A stretch of DNA of 64,000 nucleotides. Source: Candidatus Eiseniibacteriota bacterium. Its GTDB lineage: Bacteria > Eisenbacteria > RBG-16-71-46. Positions 11,716-21,027 of the stretch are shown here, piece by piece. The notes under the pieces were generated by a model that saw only the letters and a list, made by a program, of their open reading frames with translations, was not told the DNA's origin and did no database searches. Numbering within the stretch: position 1 is the stretch's first letter; every line of letters starts with the position of its first letter. The translations under genes and the position numbers were made by a program. Location: contig JACOSV010000007.1 of NCBI GenBank assembly GCA_016178725.1, positions 1-64,000 on the forward strand. The letters run 5' to 3'.

Positions 11716-12261
11716 TCAGACGGTCACCTCGCGCAGCTGTGCGCCGATCGCGTCGAGCAGCGTGCGCACGGTGCGATCCACGACGCGATCGCCGATGCGC
11801 ACCAGCGCGCCTCCCATCACGGCCGGCTCGACCTCGGCCGTGAGCTTCACCTTCGAGCCCGTGTAGCGCTCGAGCGCCGCGAGCAGTCGCGTGCGCTCGC
11901 CGGCGGCGAGCGGCGTCGCGCTGACGACGTGGGCGCGGCGAATGCCCTCGGCGCGCTCGACCAGCGCCTCGTAGTCCGAGACGATCGGATCGAGCAGATC
12001 GAGGCGCTTCTTGCGCAGGAGGAGATCCACGAACACCGCGACCGAGCGCGCGGCACGGCCGTCGAGCGCCGAGGCCAGCACCTTGCGCTTGTCGGGCAAC
12101 CGCACCTGCGGCGAGGCGAGGAACGACGCGGCCGGAGTGCCCGGCGCCAGCAGGTCGCGAACGCTCTTCAGATCGCCGAGCGCCGCGACGGTCTCGCGCC
12201 GCCGCTCGGTGATGATGAACAGCGCCTGGGCGTAGCGCCCGGCGACCGTCAGGTCCTTCAC
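11716..12261 (-). CDS. atpH: ATP synthase delta subunit
   Basis: 181 aa. Delta (OSCP) joins the peripheral stalk to the top of F1. The N terminus LTVAGRYAQALFIIT and the C-terminal GGALVRIGDRVVDRTVRTLLDAI are family signatures (GxxxxxGDxxxDxSxxxxL). Normal length. It overlaps atpF by 4 bp (ATGA), implying coupled translation. Confidence 0.95.
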   Translation of the reverse strand: MKDLTVAGRYAQALFIITERRRETVAALGDLKSVRDLLAPGTPAASFLASPQVRLPDKRKVLASALDGRAARSVAVFVDLLLRKKRLDLLDPIVSDYEALVERAEGIRRAHVVSATPLAAGERTRLLAALERYTGSKVKLTAEVEPAVMGGALVRIGDRVVDRTVRTLLDAIGAQLREVTV

Positions 12262-12746
12262 CGCGCGGCCTCCACCTCGTCGATGAACTCGCCGACCATC
12301 TTGCGTTGCGCCGCGTCGTCGAGTTTCGTGCGCAGGATCTTCTCTGCGGCGCGGATCGAGAGCGTGATGACCTGGCCCTTGACGATCTCCTTCGCCCTCT
12401 CGCCCTCGCGAGCGATCTCGTCGGCGGCGCGTTCCAGCCGTGCCGCCGCCTCCGTCTGCGCCTGCGCCTTGATCTCGGCGGCGACCTTCTGCCCCTCGAC
12501 CACCGCGTCGCCGATCTTCTGCCGCGCCTGCGCTTCGATGCCGCGCAGCTCGGCGTCGTACTTCGCCTTGAGCTCGAGCGCCTCGGCCTTGCGGCGGTCG
12601 GCCTCCTTGAACTCGCCGGCGATCTTCTCGCGCCGCGCCTCGAGCATGCCGAGCATCGGCCCCCAGGCGTAGCGGCGCAGCGCCCAGAACAGGAGCAGGA
12701 AGCCCAGGATCTGGGTGAGCACCAGCCGGATGTCGATCAGATTCAT
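12258..12746 (-). CDS. atpF: ATP synthase b subunit
   Basis: 162 aa. One N-terminal membrane helix (LVLTQILGFLLLFWALRRYAW) is followed by a long charged coiled coil (LEARREKIAGEFKEADRRKAEA...), the peripheral stator stalk. Single-copy b, normal length, with no second b' gene nearby, so a b2 homodimer is expected. GAGGG lies before the ATG. It overlaps atpH by 4 bp and follows atpE by about 45 bp. Confidence 0.95.
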   Translation of the reverse strand: MNLIDIRLVLTQILGFLLLFWALRRYAWGPMLGMLEARREKIAGEFKEADRRKAEALELKAKYDAELRGIEAQARQKIGDAVVEGQKVAAEIKAQAQTEAAARLERAADEIAREGERAKEIVKGQVITLSIRAAEKILRTKLDDAAQRKMVGEFIDEVEAAR

Positions 12747-12791
12747 GAATCCCTCACGGTGCGTGCGCCGCGGCGCGGCGCGTGCGCGCGC

Positions 12792-13025
12792 TTAGCCGAT
12801 CTGGCCACGGAGCAGGATCATCGTGACGAACGCGTAGATCGTGAGCGCTTCGGCGAGCGCCGCGATGATGATCATCGCGAGCTGGATCTTCGCGGTCGCT
12901 TCCGGCTGACGCCCGATCGCCTGCATGGCGCCGTTGCCGATGCCGCCGAGACCGATGCCCGAGCCGATCGCCGCGAGTCCGATGCCGACCGGGAGGCCCC
13001 ATCCGAGTGCTGCGTGGAAATCCAT
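12792..13025 (-). CDS. atpE: ATP synthase c subunit (proton-type ligand set)
   Basis: 77 aa. The ATG at 13025 is preferred over 13031 because AAGGAGG abuts the first ATG directly but sits 6 nt before the second. It has two membrane helices joined by the polar loop GRQPEA. The essential carboxylate is Glu in AALAEALTIY of helix 2. The residues that coordinate sodium in Na+ enzymes (Gln in helix 1, and Ser/Thr directly after the Glu) are replaced by GIGLGGIG and by Ala, so proton coupling is predicted. It forms the rotor ring and lies between atpB and atpF. Confidence 0.96.
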   Translation of the reverse strand: MDFHAALGWGLPVGIGLAAIGSGIGLGGIGNGAMQAIGRQPEATAKIQLAMIIIAALAEALTIYAFVTMILLRGQIG

Positions 13026-13044
13026 TGTCATCCTCCTTGCCTGT

Positions 13045-14394
13045 TCAGTGAGCGTGCTGCGCGTGCGCCTCCCCCTCGTGCCCGTGATCGTCGTGCGGCA
13101 GCATGAGGAGGAGGTAGATCGAAGTCAGAATCGAGAACACGCCCGCCTGGAGCACACTGCTCAAGAGGGCGAGGGCGAAGAACGGGAAGTGCAGCGGAAT
13201 GCCGATCGAGAACCGGGTGAACGGGACGCCGACCACGACCATCGACGCGAACGCGACCAGCAGCATGTCCTCGCCGAACACGTTGCCGAAGAGTCGGCAC
13301 GAGAGCGAGATCGGCTTGGCGAGCTCGCCCATGATGTGGATCGGGAGCATGAGCGGCACCAGGAACCAGCCGATCGCGGTGCGCGGCGAGCCCGCCATGT
13401 GGTCGAGCCAGCCGAGGAGCCCGAGCTCGCGGAAGCCGACGTACTGCGCGTAGACGAACACGATCAGCGCGAGCGCCACCGTGACGTTGAGGCTCGAGGT
13501 CGGCGAGTCCATCAAGGGGATCAGGCCGAACAGGTTCATCGCCAGGATGTAGATGAACAGCGTGCCGAGGAACGGCACGAAGCGCGGGCCGTGCCTGGGG
13601 CCGAGGATACCGGTGAAGAAGTCGCTCAACGCCTCGACCGCCATCTCGGCGCCGTTCTGGAGCGGGCCCGGAATCATCTGCGGATTGCGCGACGCGAACC
13701 ACGCGACGAGGCAGAGCAGGAGCGCGATCCCGAGCGAGAAGACCAGCACTTCGTAGTGGTGGAGGAAGCCGACGAGCGGCGCGTGGGGCGCGAGGCGGTG
13801 GAGCACGGTGATGACGTTGGGGAACTTCTGCGGCCCGGATTCCTCGGCCTCGCCGGACCTGGCGGCTTCGTGCGCGCCGGCGCCACCGCGCACGGCGCCC
13901 GCGAGCGATTCGGTGTGCGCCGCGCCGTGGCGCTCGCCGGCGGCGCGACCCGCGACGACCCACAGACCGGCGATCAGCACGACCACCGCCGCGGCCGCGA
14001 TCCACGGGCTCTTCGTCAACCTCCGCCACGCGGCGGAGGGGAGCAGCAGGAGCGCCGTCGCCTTGAGCACCATCACCACGAACGGAATGCCGAAGCCGAT
14101 CGCGAGCAGCGCGGGCGAGAGACGCGTGAGCATGAGCCAGCCGGCGGCGAACAGCGCGAGCAGGCCGCCGATCGCGGCGATCGCGCGCCACGTGGCGGGC
14201 ATCGTGCGCCGGTCGGCGCCGGTCAGCGCGACGATCAGGCCCTGGAGCAGAGCGAGGTTGATCAGCGACCACGCCGCGCCCGCGGCGAGCGCCAGGCCGG
14301 CGAGCGGCGCGGCATAGGTGGCCATGACCAGCGCGGCGACCGTCGCGACCCACAGTGACGACGAGCGAACCCGGGCGAGGAACTCGAGACCCAT
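13045..14394 (-). CDS. atpB: ATP synthase a subunit with N-terminal AtpI-like membrane domain (fusion)
   Basis: 449 aa, far longer than the usual 230-290. Residues about 190-435 are a normal a subunit: the essential stator Arg in SLSCRLFGNVFGEDML, and VLQAGVFSILTSIYL in the last helix. The first 160 residues form four to five hydrophobic helices (LWVATVAALVMATY, LAGLALAAGAAWSLINLALL, IAAIGGLLALFAAGWLM, IPFVVMVLKATALLLL) that look like ATP synthase protein I (UncI/AtpI), which normally is a separate gene at this operon position. A His- and acid-rich linker and a His-rich tail (HDDHGHEGEAHAQHAH) are also unusual. One uninterrupted frame supports a real fusion; the AtpI identity is inferred from hydropathy and position. 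Confidence 0.88.
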   Translation of the reverse strand: MGLEFLARVRSSSLWVATVAALVMATYAAPLAGLALAAGAAWSLINLALLQGLIVALTGADRRTMPATWRAIAAIGGLLALFAAGWLMLTRLSPALLAIGFGIPFVVMVLKATALLLLPSAAWRRLTKSPWIAAAAVVVLIAGLWVVAGRAAGERHGAAHTESLAGAVRGGAGAHEAARSGEAEESGPQKFPNVITVLHRLAPHAPLVGFLHHYEVLVFSLGIALLLCLVAWFASRNPQMIPGPLQNGAEMAVEALSDFFTGILGPRHGPRFVPFLGTLFIYILAMNLFGLIPLMDSPTSSLNVTVALALIVFVYAQYVGFRELGLLGWLDHMAGSPRTAIGWFLVPLMLPIHIMGELAKPISLSCRLFGNVFGEDMLLVAFASMVVVGVPFTRFSIGIPLHFPFFALALLSSVLQAGVFSILTSIYLLLMLPHDDHGHEGEAHAQHAH

Positions 14395-14410
14395 GCGTGC
14401 GAGGGCCGCG

Positions 14411-14686
14411 TCAGCGGCGCTTGCTCTCCTCTCGGTCGTCCGCCTGATAGCGGCGGTAGATCAGCCAGGTCTCGCGGCCGGCGGCGGCGAACCCGAGGAC
14501 GAGTCCGACGATGCCCAGCCATGGGGAGGTGCGCAGCCGGCCGTCGAGCCAGCTTCCGGCGAAGAAACCGACCAGCGGCGAGACGATCAGCAGGGTCGGG
14601 ATCGCGAGCAGCAATCCCGCGGTCCGGATCGTTTCTCCGGGCGATTTGTCCTGCGGCGGAGGCGCCAGAAACCCTCCGTGAAACAT
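14411..14686 (-). CDS. atpZ: AtpZ-like F1Fo ATPase accessory membrane protein
   Basis: About 91 aa from the ATG at 14686; the longer ORF-track start lies upstream of the promoter identified here. Two membrane helices are visible, with GFFAGSWLDGRLRTSPWLGIVGLVLGFAAAGRE matching the AtpZ pattern (GxxxGxxLDxxxxTSPWxxxxGxxxG). AtpZ/AtpI proteins assist c-ring assembly and Mg2+/Ca2+ handling in some bacteria. It is the first gene of the atp operon, 16 bp before atpB. The Shine-Dalgarno sequence is weak, so the exact start is uncertain. Confidence 0.83.
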   Translation of the reverse strand: MFHGGFLAPPPQDKSPGETIRTAGLLLAIPTLLIVSPLVGFFAGSWLDGRLRTSPWLGIVGLVLGFAAAGRETWLIYRRYQADDREESKRR

Positions 14687-14740
14687 TTCACAAGCAATCG
14701 CCAACCGACGATGCCTCAACGGGTGACATGAAGCCGGGGG

Positions 14741-14769
14741 AAGATACGGAAAGGTCCGCGAACGGTCAA
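14741..14769 (-). promoter_or_regulatory. atp operon promoter TTGACC-N17-TATCTT
   Basis: Read on the minus strand, -35 TTGACC (14769-14764), a 17-bp spacer and -10 TATCTT (14746-14741). Transcription would begin near 14734, leaving a leader of about 48 nt before atpZ. It is the only good promoter found upstream of the nine-gene operon. Confidence 0.7.
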
Positions 14770-14834
14770 CCCGAAAGTCCTGTGCTTCGGACGGCCCGGG
14801 GCGCAGGAGCGGCAGGCTCATACGGGCGGACCAG

Positions 14835-14864
14835 TTGCCCGACCCCAAGGCCCGACCCTATTCT
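14835..14864 (+). promoter_or_regulatory. promoter TTGCCC-N18-TATTCT for the Nudix gene (leaderless)
   Basis: -35 TTGCCC (14835-14840), 18-bp spacer, -10 TATTCT (14859-14864). The GTG start is at 14873, so the mRNA would have almost no leader. The promoter is back to back with the atp promoter about 65 bp away. Confidence 0.55.
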
Positions 14865-14872
14865 GCCGCCCC

Positions 14873-15343
14873 GTGCCGGCCCTCCGCAGCGACCACGTCG
14901 AGGTCTATGTCTTCCGTCGCCGTGGACGCCGCGTGGAATTCCTGGTGCTGCGGCGCGCGCGGGGCCGCCTCGCCGGCGTGTGGCAACCGGTGACCGGCAC
15001 GCGCGAGCGCCGCGAAGCCGCGTTCGCCGCGGCGCGACGCGAGGTGCGCGAAGAATCGGGGCTCGCACCGAAGCGGTGGTGGCGGCTGGAGGACGTGCTC
15101 GTGTTCTTCGATCCGGAGTCCGATGCGTTGCAGTGCGTGCCGCGGTTCGCGGCCGAGATCGCGGCCTCCGATCGGGTGCGCCTCTCGCGCGAGCACGACG
15201 CGCATGCGTTCCTCGCCGCCGCCGCCGCGGGCCGGCGCTTCCTGTGGCGATCGCAGCGCCGCGCGCTCGTCGCGGTGCGCGAGCAGATCCTCGCCGGCGG
15301 CGCGACCGCGCGCGCGCTCGCGATCGCAACCCGGAGGACATGA
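14873..15343 (+). CDS. Nudix hydrolase
   Basis: 156 aa, GTG start, apparently leaderless. The Nudix box GTRERREAAFAAARREVREESGL fits GX5EX7REUXEEXGU, with the metal-binding REVREE core intact. The N-terminal strand HVEVYVFRRRGRRVEFLVLRRARG and the GVWQPVTG preceding the box resemble dihydroneopterin-triphosphate diphosphatase (NudB)-type enzymes, but substrate cannot be told from sequence. It likely hydrolyses a nucleoside diphosphate linked to another moiety, using Mg2+. YajQ starts 1 nt after its stop, so the two are co-transcribed. Confidence 0.9.
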   Translation: MPALRSDHVEVYVFRRRGRRVEFLVLRRARGRLAGVWQPVTGTRERREAAFAAARREVREESGLAPKRWWRLEDVLVFFDPESDALQCVPRFAAEIAASDRVRLSREHDAHAFLAAAAAGRRFLWRSQRRALVAVREQILAGGATARALAIATRRT

Positions 15344-15344
15344 C

Positions 15345-15851
15345 GTGGCCGGCACCAGCTCGTTCGACGTCACGACCGGCGTGGACTACATGGAGGTGAC
15401 GAACGCCGTCACGCAGGCCACGAAGGAGATCACGCAGCGCTATGACTTCAAGGGCCTGAAAGTGAGCATCGACCTTGACGCCAAGGCGCACACGCTGACG
15501 CTTGGCGCGCCCGACGAGTTCAAGCTCAAGGCGATGTGGGACGTGCTGCAGAGCAAGCTCGTGCGCCGACAGGTGCCGCTCAAGAACATGAAGCCGGGCG
15601 AGGTCGCCACCGCGGCGAGCGCGTCGGTGCGGCAGGTGATCGCGATCCAGAACGGGCTCACCGCCGATCACGCGCGCGAGGTGGCGAAGACGATCAAGGA
15701 CGCGAAGATGAAGAAGGTGCAGGCCGCGATCCAGGGCGACACCGTGCGCATCTCGTCGCCGAGCAAGGACGAGCTGCAGGCGGCGATCGCGCTGCTCAAG
15801 CAGCAGGATCTCGGCGTCGAGCTCAAGTTCGGCAACTTCCGCAGCAACTGA
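15345..15851 (+). CDS. yajQ: YajQ-family nucleotide-binding protein (UPF0234)
   Basis: 168 aa from the GTG at 15345 with GGAGGA 7-8 nt upstream. The ORF-track start is a frame extension. Family signatures are SSFDVTTGVDYMEVTNAVTQA, RYDFKGLKVSID, KLVRRQVPLKN and, near the end, KKVQAAIQGDTVRISSPSKDELQ. Two ferredoxin-like domains are expected. Some homologues bind cyclic di-GMP or other nucleotides, so a signalling role is possible but not shown here. Length matches the family (about 163). Confidence 0.95.
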   Translation: MAGTSSFDVTTGVDYMEVTNAVTQATKEITQRYDFKGLKVSIDLDAKAHTLTLGAPDEFKLKAMWDVLQSKLVRRQVPLKNMKPGEVATAASASVRQVIAIQNGLTADHAREVAKTIKDAKMKKVQAAIQGDTVRISSPSKDELQAAIALLKQQDLGVELKFGNFRSN

Positions 15852-15906
15852 CGCGGGCGGCGCCGGCGGCGACCGCCGCGGCGCCGACGCGCACGACGAG
15901 GTTCGC

Positions 15907-16770
15907 ATGCCCGACATCGGCATTTTTCACCCGCAGATCGTCCACTTCGTCGTCGCCCTGCTGATCATCGGCGTCGCGGCCCGCGTCGTCTCGCTGCTGC
16001 CGCTCGGGCCGCGCTTCGCGTTCGTCGGCCCGATGGCGGCGACGCTCATCGTGCTCGGCACGCTCGCCGCGCTGGCGGCCGTGCACTCGGGCCTCCAGGC
16101 CCACGGCGTCGCCGAGCGCATTCCCGGCGCGCGCAACGCGGTGCAGGAGCACGAAGAGGCGGGCGAGTGGGTGCGCAACGTCTTCATCGGGATCGCGCTG
16201 CTCGAGCTCATCGGCCTTGCGCTCGCCTCGCGCAAGAGCGTCGCGACCGCGCTGCGCTGGACGACGGCCGTGCTCGGGCTCGCCGGCATCGCCACCGTGT
16301 ATCGCGCCGCCGACCTCGGCGGCGACGTGGTGTACGAGTTCGCGGGCGGCGTCGGCACGCGCTCGGGCGATTCGACCGACGTGAAGCACCTGCTGGTCGC
16401 CGGCCTCTATCACGACGCGCAGCTCGCCCGGAAGGAGGGGCACAAGGCGGACGCGGCGCGGCTCACCGACGAGCTCGCGCGGCAGATGCCCGACGACGCG
16501 GACGTGCGCTTCCTCGAGATCGAATCGCGGCTCAAGGATCGCGACGACGCGCGCGGGGCGCTCGCGGATCTCGCTGCGATCGTGGTCAAGGACGACGACC
16601 GCCGCATGCAGATCCGTCGCGCGACGCTGCGCGTCCAGGCCTACCGATCGCTGGGCGCGATGGACTCGGCGAAGACCGTGCTCGCCGATCTCAAGCAGCG
16701 GTTCCCGAACGACCCGCGCGTCGCGCAGACGATCGAGCGGCTGACGGGCGGGCAGACGACGCCGCGGTAG
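15907..16770 (+). CDS. DUF2231 membrane protein with C-terminal TPR-like domain
   Basis: 287 aa. Residues 1-150 hold four membrane helices with the DUF2231 motif FHPQIVHFVVALLIIG (family HPxxVHFPxAL). Conserved His residues in this family suggest metal or haem binding, unproven here. The remaining 130 residues are soluble helical repeats (KHLLVAGLYHDAQLARKEGHKADAARLTDEL, YRSLGAMDSAKTVLADLKQRFPNDP), TPR-like. The combination of a DUF2231 membrane half and a repeat domain is less common than DUF2231 alone. It follows yajQ by 55 bp. Confidence 0.75.
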   Translation: MPDIGIFHPQIVHFVVALLIIGVAARVVSLLPLGPRFAFVGPMAATLIVLGTLAALAAVHSGLQAHGVAERIPGARNAVQEHEEAGEWVRNVFIGIALLELIGLALASRKSVATALRWTTAVLGLAGIATVYRAADLGGDVVYEFAGGVGTRSGDSTDVKHLLVAGLYHDAQLARKEGHKADAARLTDELARQMPDDADVRFLEIESRLKDRDDARGALADLAAIVVKDDDRRMQIRRATLRVQAYRSLGAMDSAKTVLADLKQRFPNDPRVAQTIERLTGGQTTPR

Positions 16771-16850
16771 ACCGACTCACGGACGCAGGGCCGGGAGCGC
16801 GCTCACCGATAGCGAACCTTCACATCCCCCCAGCCCAGCGACGCGGCCGA

Positions 16851-18890
16851 TCACACTCCGTACTCGGGCGCGGGCGTCCCGAGCAGCCAGCGGTCGAACC
16901 AGGCGCGGATGTGGCGCTGATTCTGGACGCGCCGCGACGGCACGCCGCTGCGCGACAGCTCGTGGTTCTCGCCCGGGAAGCGGACCATCACCGCCGCCTT
17001 CCGCTGCTGCTTGAGCGCGCGGAACATCGCCTCGCCCTGTGCGATCGGCGTGCGCCAGTCCTCCTCGCTGTGAATCACCATCAGCGGCGTCGTGATCCTG
17101 GACGCCAGCGCCACCGGCGATCGCTCGCGATACTCGCCCGGATCCTCGAACGGCGGCTTGCGGAACCAGAATGGCGCGAACATCGAGAAGTCGGTGCTGT
17201 AGTAGAACGATTCCCATTCCGCGACGCAGCGCTGCGTGACCGCGGCGGCGAAGCGATCGGTCTGCGTGATGATCCAGTTGGTGAGCAGCCCGCCGCCGCT
17301 CCCGCCGGTGACGCCGAGGCGCGCCGTGTCCACGCAGCCGCGCGCGACGACCGCATCCACCGCGGCGAGCAGATCACGGGCGTCGTCGCCCGGGAACGCG
17401 TACTGGATCACGTCGGCGAACGATTCGCCGTAGCTCGTGCTGCCGCGCGGGTTCGTGTAGAGCACGAGGTACCCGGCGCCGGCCAGGGCGTGGAACTCGT
17501 GGAAGAACCCGCGGCCGTACGCCGTGTGCGGGCCCCCGTGGATCTCGAGCAGCAACGGGTATCGCTTCGCCGGATCGAAGTCGGGGGGCTTGACCAGCCA
17601 GCCGTGGATCTTTCGACCGTCGAAGGTCGGCGCCCACAGCTCCTCGACCTCGCCGAACGCCAGATCCGCGAGCATCGCCTCGTTCGGCGACCAGAGCCTG
17701 GTCAGCGCGCCGGTCGCGGCGTCGAGGCGATAGAGGTCGCCCGGCGACTGCGGCGTGCCGACCGTCAGCGCCCAGACGCGGGCGTCGTCGCTCGCCGTGC
17801 CGGCGATCAGGTCGAAGCCGGCCGGCATCGCGTCGCGCACGCCGCCGGCCGCGGCGTCGAAGCGCGCGAGCAGCGACGATCCCTGCCGCGCGACCACGAC
17901 GTCCACCGTGCGCCCCTCGGTCGAGAACGCCAGCGGCGACTCGCCGCCGCCGCGCGGCGGATGCTGGTCGGAGTTGATCGCGCCGCCGATCTCGTCGTCG
18001 CACCCGGTCGAGAGATCCTGCGCGATCCGCCGCGGCCACGGGCCCTCGGTCATCAGCATCCGCGGAATCTGATACGTGCGCGGCGGGTCCGTGCTGATGA
18101 ATCCGACGACCGCGATCCGGCCGTCCGGGTGCTCGACGAACGACGCGATCAGCCCGCCGAGCTCGACGACCGTCTCGAGCGCCGCGCCGTCGGTCGGCTT
18201 CCCGAGCGCGGCGCTGACCGCGTAGATCGCCGATGCCCACGGGCCGAACCACGGCTCGGCGCGCCGGTCCGAGGCGAAGAGGATGCGCGTGCCGTCACGC
18301 GACCAGCGCGGCGCCTCGACGGCGAACGGCCCGGTGGTCAGCGCGCGTGGCGTCGAGCCCGGCGCCGCGTCCACGACCCAGACCTGATCGAGATGGTCGA
18401 CCTCGATCCAGCCCTTCTCGTTCTCGCGGAACACCGGCCGCGTGACGACGCGCGCCGGCTCGTGCTTCGGCTTCTCGCGCCTGGGATCGTCGAGTGCCAT
18501 GTTCGTCGCGCTCGCGAACGCGATGCGCGCGCCGTCCGGCGACCACGAGGGCTGCGACACGCCCTTCGCCAGCTCGCACACGCGCTGCGCTTCGCCGCCC
18601 GTCATCGGCAGGACGAAGAGCTGGCCCGGCTGCTTCGGGCCGGCCGAGCGCACGAACGCGAGCCGCGTGCCGTCGGGCGACCAGCGCGGCTCCGCGTCCG
18701 CCTCGCCCGAGGTGAGCGGGCGCGGCGCGCCGCCCGTCATGTCGGCGATCCAGATCTGCGTGCGGTAGGCGTCGGCCTCGACGTCGACCCACACCTTCGT
18801 GAACGCGACGCGCGCGCCGTCGGGCGAGATGCGCGGATCGGCGATCCAGACGAAGCGCAGCAGATCGTCGCCGCGCACCGGCCGGCTCAT
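16851..18890 (-). CDS. S9-family (prolyl oligopeptidase-type) serine peptidase, intact copy
   Basis: 679 aa from the ATG at 18890, overlapping the stop of the upstream paralogue by 4 bp (ATGA). The N-terminal half is a WD40-like propeller with repeated [13 protein letters not shown] and [14 protein letters not shown] units. The C-terminal alpha/beta hydrolase has the nucleophile motif [12 protein letters not shown], Asp in IHSEEDWR and His in [10 protein letters not shown]. It begins [19 protein letters not shown] with no signal peptide, unlike its neighbour, so a cytoplasmic form is likely. Probably an acylaminoacyl-peptidase or dipeptidyl-peptidase type exopeptidase. Confidence 0.93.
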   Translation of the reverse strand: MSRPVRGDDLLRFVWIADPRISPDGARVAFTKVWVDVEADAYRTQIWIADMTGGAPRPLTSGEADAEPRWSPDGTRLAFVRSAGPKQPGQLFVLPMTGGEAQRVCELAKGVSQPSWSPDGARIAFASATNMALDDPRREKPKHEPARVVTRPVFRENEKGWIEVDHLDQVWVVDAAPGSTPRALTTGPFAVEAPRWSRDGTRILFASDRRAEPWFGPWASAIYAVSAALGKPTDGAALETVVELGGLIASFVEHPDGRIAVVGFISTDPPRTYQIPRMLMTEGPWPRRIAQDLSTGCDDEIGGAINSDQHPPRGGGESPLAFSTEGRTVDVVVARQGSSLLARFDAAAGGVRDAMPAGFDLIAGTASDDARVWALTVGTPQSPGDLYRLDAATGALTRLWSPNEAMLADLAFGEVEELWAPTFDGRKIHGWLVKPPDFDPAKRYPLLLEIHGGPHTAYGRGFFHEFHALAGAGYLVLYTNPRGSTSYGESFADVIQYAFPGDDARDLLAAVDAVVARGCVDTARLGVTGGSGGGLLTNWIITQTDRFAAAVTQRCVAEWESFYYSTDFSMFAPFWFRKPPFEDPGEYRERSPVALASRITTPLMVIHSEEDWRTPIAQGEAMFRALKQQRKAAVMVRFPGENHELSRSGVPSRRVQNQRHIRAWFDRWLLGTPAPEYGV

Positions 18891-20988
18891 TCGTCGTAGT
18901 CCTTGATCGGCTTCCCCATCAGCCACTTGTCGAACCACTTGTGATAGTGCTCGAGCCGCTGCACGCGCCGCGACGGCGTGCCGCTGCGCGACAGCTCGTG
19001 ATTCTCGCCCGGGAACCGCACCATCACCGCGGTCTTGTGGAGCTGCTTCAAGGCGCGGAACATCGCCTCGCCCTGCCCGATCGGCGCGCGCCAGTCCTCC
19101 TCGCTGTGGATGACCATCAGCGGCGTCGTCACGCTGGCGATGTAGGTGACCGGCGAGCGCTCGATGGATTCCTGCGGATCTTCGAACGGCGGCTTCTTGA
19201 ACCACGTCGGCCGGAACAGTGTGAAGTCGGTGCTGTAGTAGAACGACGCCCATTCCGAGACGCACCGGTCGGTGATCGCCGCGGCGAAACGGTGCGTCTG
19301 CGTGATCGCCCAGTTGGTGAGCAGCCCCCCGCCGCTGCCGCCGCACACCGCCATGCGCTTCGGGTCCACGTAGCCGCGGCGGATCACCTCGTCCACGCCG
19401 GCCATGAGGTCCTTGTAGTCGTCGCCGGGATAGTGGTACTGGATGATGTTTCCGAATTCCTGGCCGTAGGTCGTGCTGCCGCGCGGATTGGTATAGACGA
19501 CCACATAGCCCGCGCCCGCCAGCACCTGGAACTCGTGCATGAACGCGGCGCCGAACGCGGTGTGCGGCCCGCCGTGGATGTTGAGCACCAGCGGATACTT
19601 CTTCGCCGGGCTGAAGTCCGGCGGCTTCATGATCCAGCCCTGGATGCGGCGGCCGTCGAACGACGGGTACCCGAACTCTCGACCTTGCCGAGCGCGAGGC
19701 CCGCGAGCAGCGCGTCGTTCGGGCCGTAGAGCTTCTTCGTCTCGCGCGTCTCGGCGTCGAACAGGACGAGATCGCCCGGCGTCGTCGGATCGCCCATCGT
19801 CAGCGCCCAGCGGCGGCCGTCGCGCGTGCCGGTGCCGGCGATGATCTCGCGGCTCGTCGTCGTCAGCTCCTCGACCTTGCCGCTCGCCGCGTCCACGCGC
19901 GCGAGGCGCGCCGCGCCCTCGCGTCCGACCTGCACCAGAATGCTCCGGCCGTCGGCGCTGAACGCGAACGGCCGCTGGCCGCCGCAGCGCGGAGCGTGCT
20001 GATCCGAACCGACGCCGCCGGCGATGTCGAAGTCGTAATCGGCGGTCAGCGAGCGCACCGGACGCCCGGCGCCGTCGGTGATCATCAGGTCGTTCTGGTC
20101 GTACGAATGATCCTGGTGGGGATTGAGTCCTCCGACGAACGCGATCCGGCCGTCGGCCGCTTCGATCCAGTCGCCGATCGCGCCGTCGTAGTCCACGATC
20201 GTGCGCGCGCCGACACCGTCCACCGGCTTCGCCACGTCCGGCGCCACGGCGTAGAGGTTGTCGTCGGCCTTCTCGAACCACGGCTCCTTGCGGCGGTCGG
20301 ATGTGAAGTACACCGACCGGCCGTCGCGCGACCACTCGGGCGCGAGCTCGTTGAACCGGCCGGCCGTGAGCTGGCGCGGCTTGCCGCCGGCGGCGTCGAT
20401 CACCCAGACGTGCGTCGTGTGCTCGCGATCGAAGTAGCCGGCGTTGTTGAGCCGGAACACCGGCTCGGTGATGACGCGTCCCGGCTCCTTCTTCGGCTTC
20501 GCCTTCGTCGTATCGTCGTCGACGGCCGGATTGGTGCTGCTCGAGAACGCGATGCGCCTGCCGTCGGGCGACCAGTGCGGCGACGCCGCGCCGCCCTTCA
20601 AGCGTGTGAGCGGCGTCGCCTCGCCGCCGGTCATCGGCAGCAGGTAGATCTGGGCCGGCTTCCCCTCCGCCGCGCGCACGAACGCGAGCGTCCGGCCGTC
20701 CGGCGACCAGCGCGGCTGCGCGTCGCGCGTGCCGCTCGTCAGCGGGCGCGGCGCGCCGCCGGACGTCTCGCACACCCAGATCGCGGTGCGGTACTCGTCG
20801 GCGGACGAATCCACGGTCACGCGCGTGAACGCGACGCGCGCGCCGTCGGGCGAGATCTGCGGGTCGGCGACCCAGGTGAGCTTGAAGAGGTCCTGCTCGA
20901 CCATCGGCCGCGGCGCGGCGTGGACGATCGATGCGGTGAGGATGGCCGCGACGCAGGCGGCCGGCAGGAACGCGAGGCGACGTCGCAT
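18887..20988 (-). pseudogene. exported S9-family serine peptidase interrupted by a single -1 frameshift
   Basis: A 700-aa peptidase is split between two frames. The N-terminal part has a signal peptide ([24 protein letters not shown]) and the propeller. The C-terminal part has [10 protein letters not shown], the nucleophile [21 protein letters not shown] and [10 protein letters not shown]. The break lies at about 19675-19683: the sequence reads GKVESS where the paralogue indicates GKVEEF, which one extra G in gtcgagagttc (gtcgaggagttc) would restore. Apart from this base the gene looks functional, so sequencing or assembly error is as likely as decay. Its stop overlaps the next paralogue's ATG. 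It is closely related to that gene, implying tandem duplication. Confidence 0.85.
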
Positions 20989-21027
20989 GGGAATCTCCAG
21001 GGCCGAGCGTGGGCAGCGAAGGCGGGG

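Noticed and set aside
14411-14848. Longer AtpZ start at 14848
   Set aside because: That start lies upstream of the TTGACC/TATCTT promoter; residues before MFHGG do not look like AtpZ.
16851-19346. ORF of 831 aa spanning both S9 peptidase regions
   Set aside because: Only the part from the ATG at 18890 is the peptidase; the upstream part is a wrong-frame reading of the paralogue.
19670-19690. Programmed ribosomal frameshift in the S9 peptidase
   Set aside because: No slippery heptamer or downstream pseudoknot-like element is evident; the simplest explanation is a missing base.
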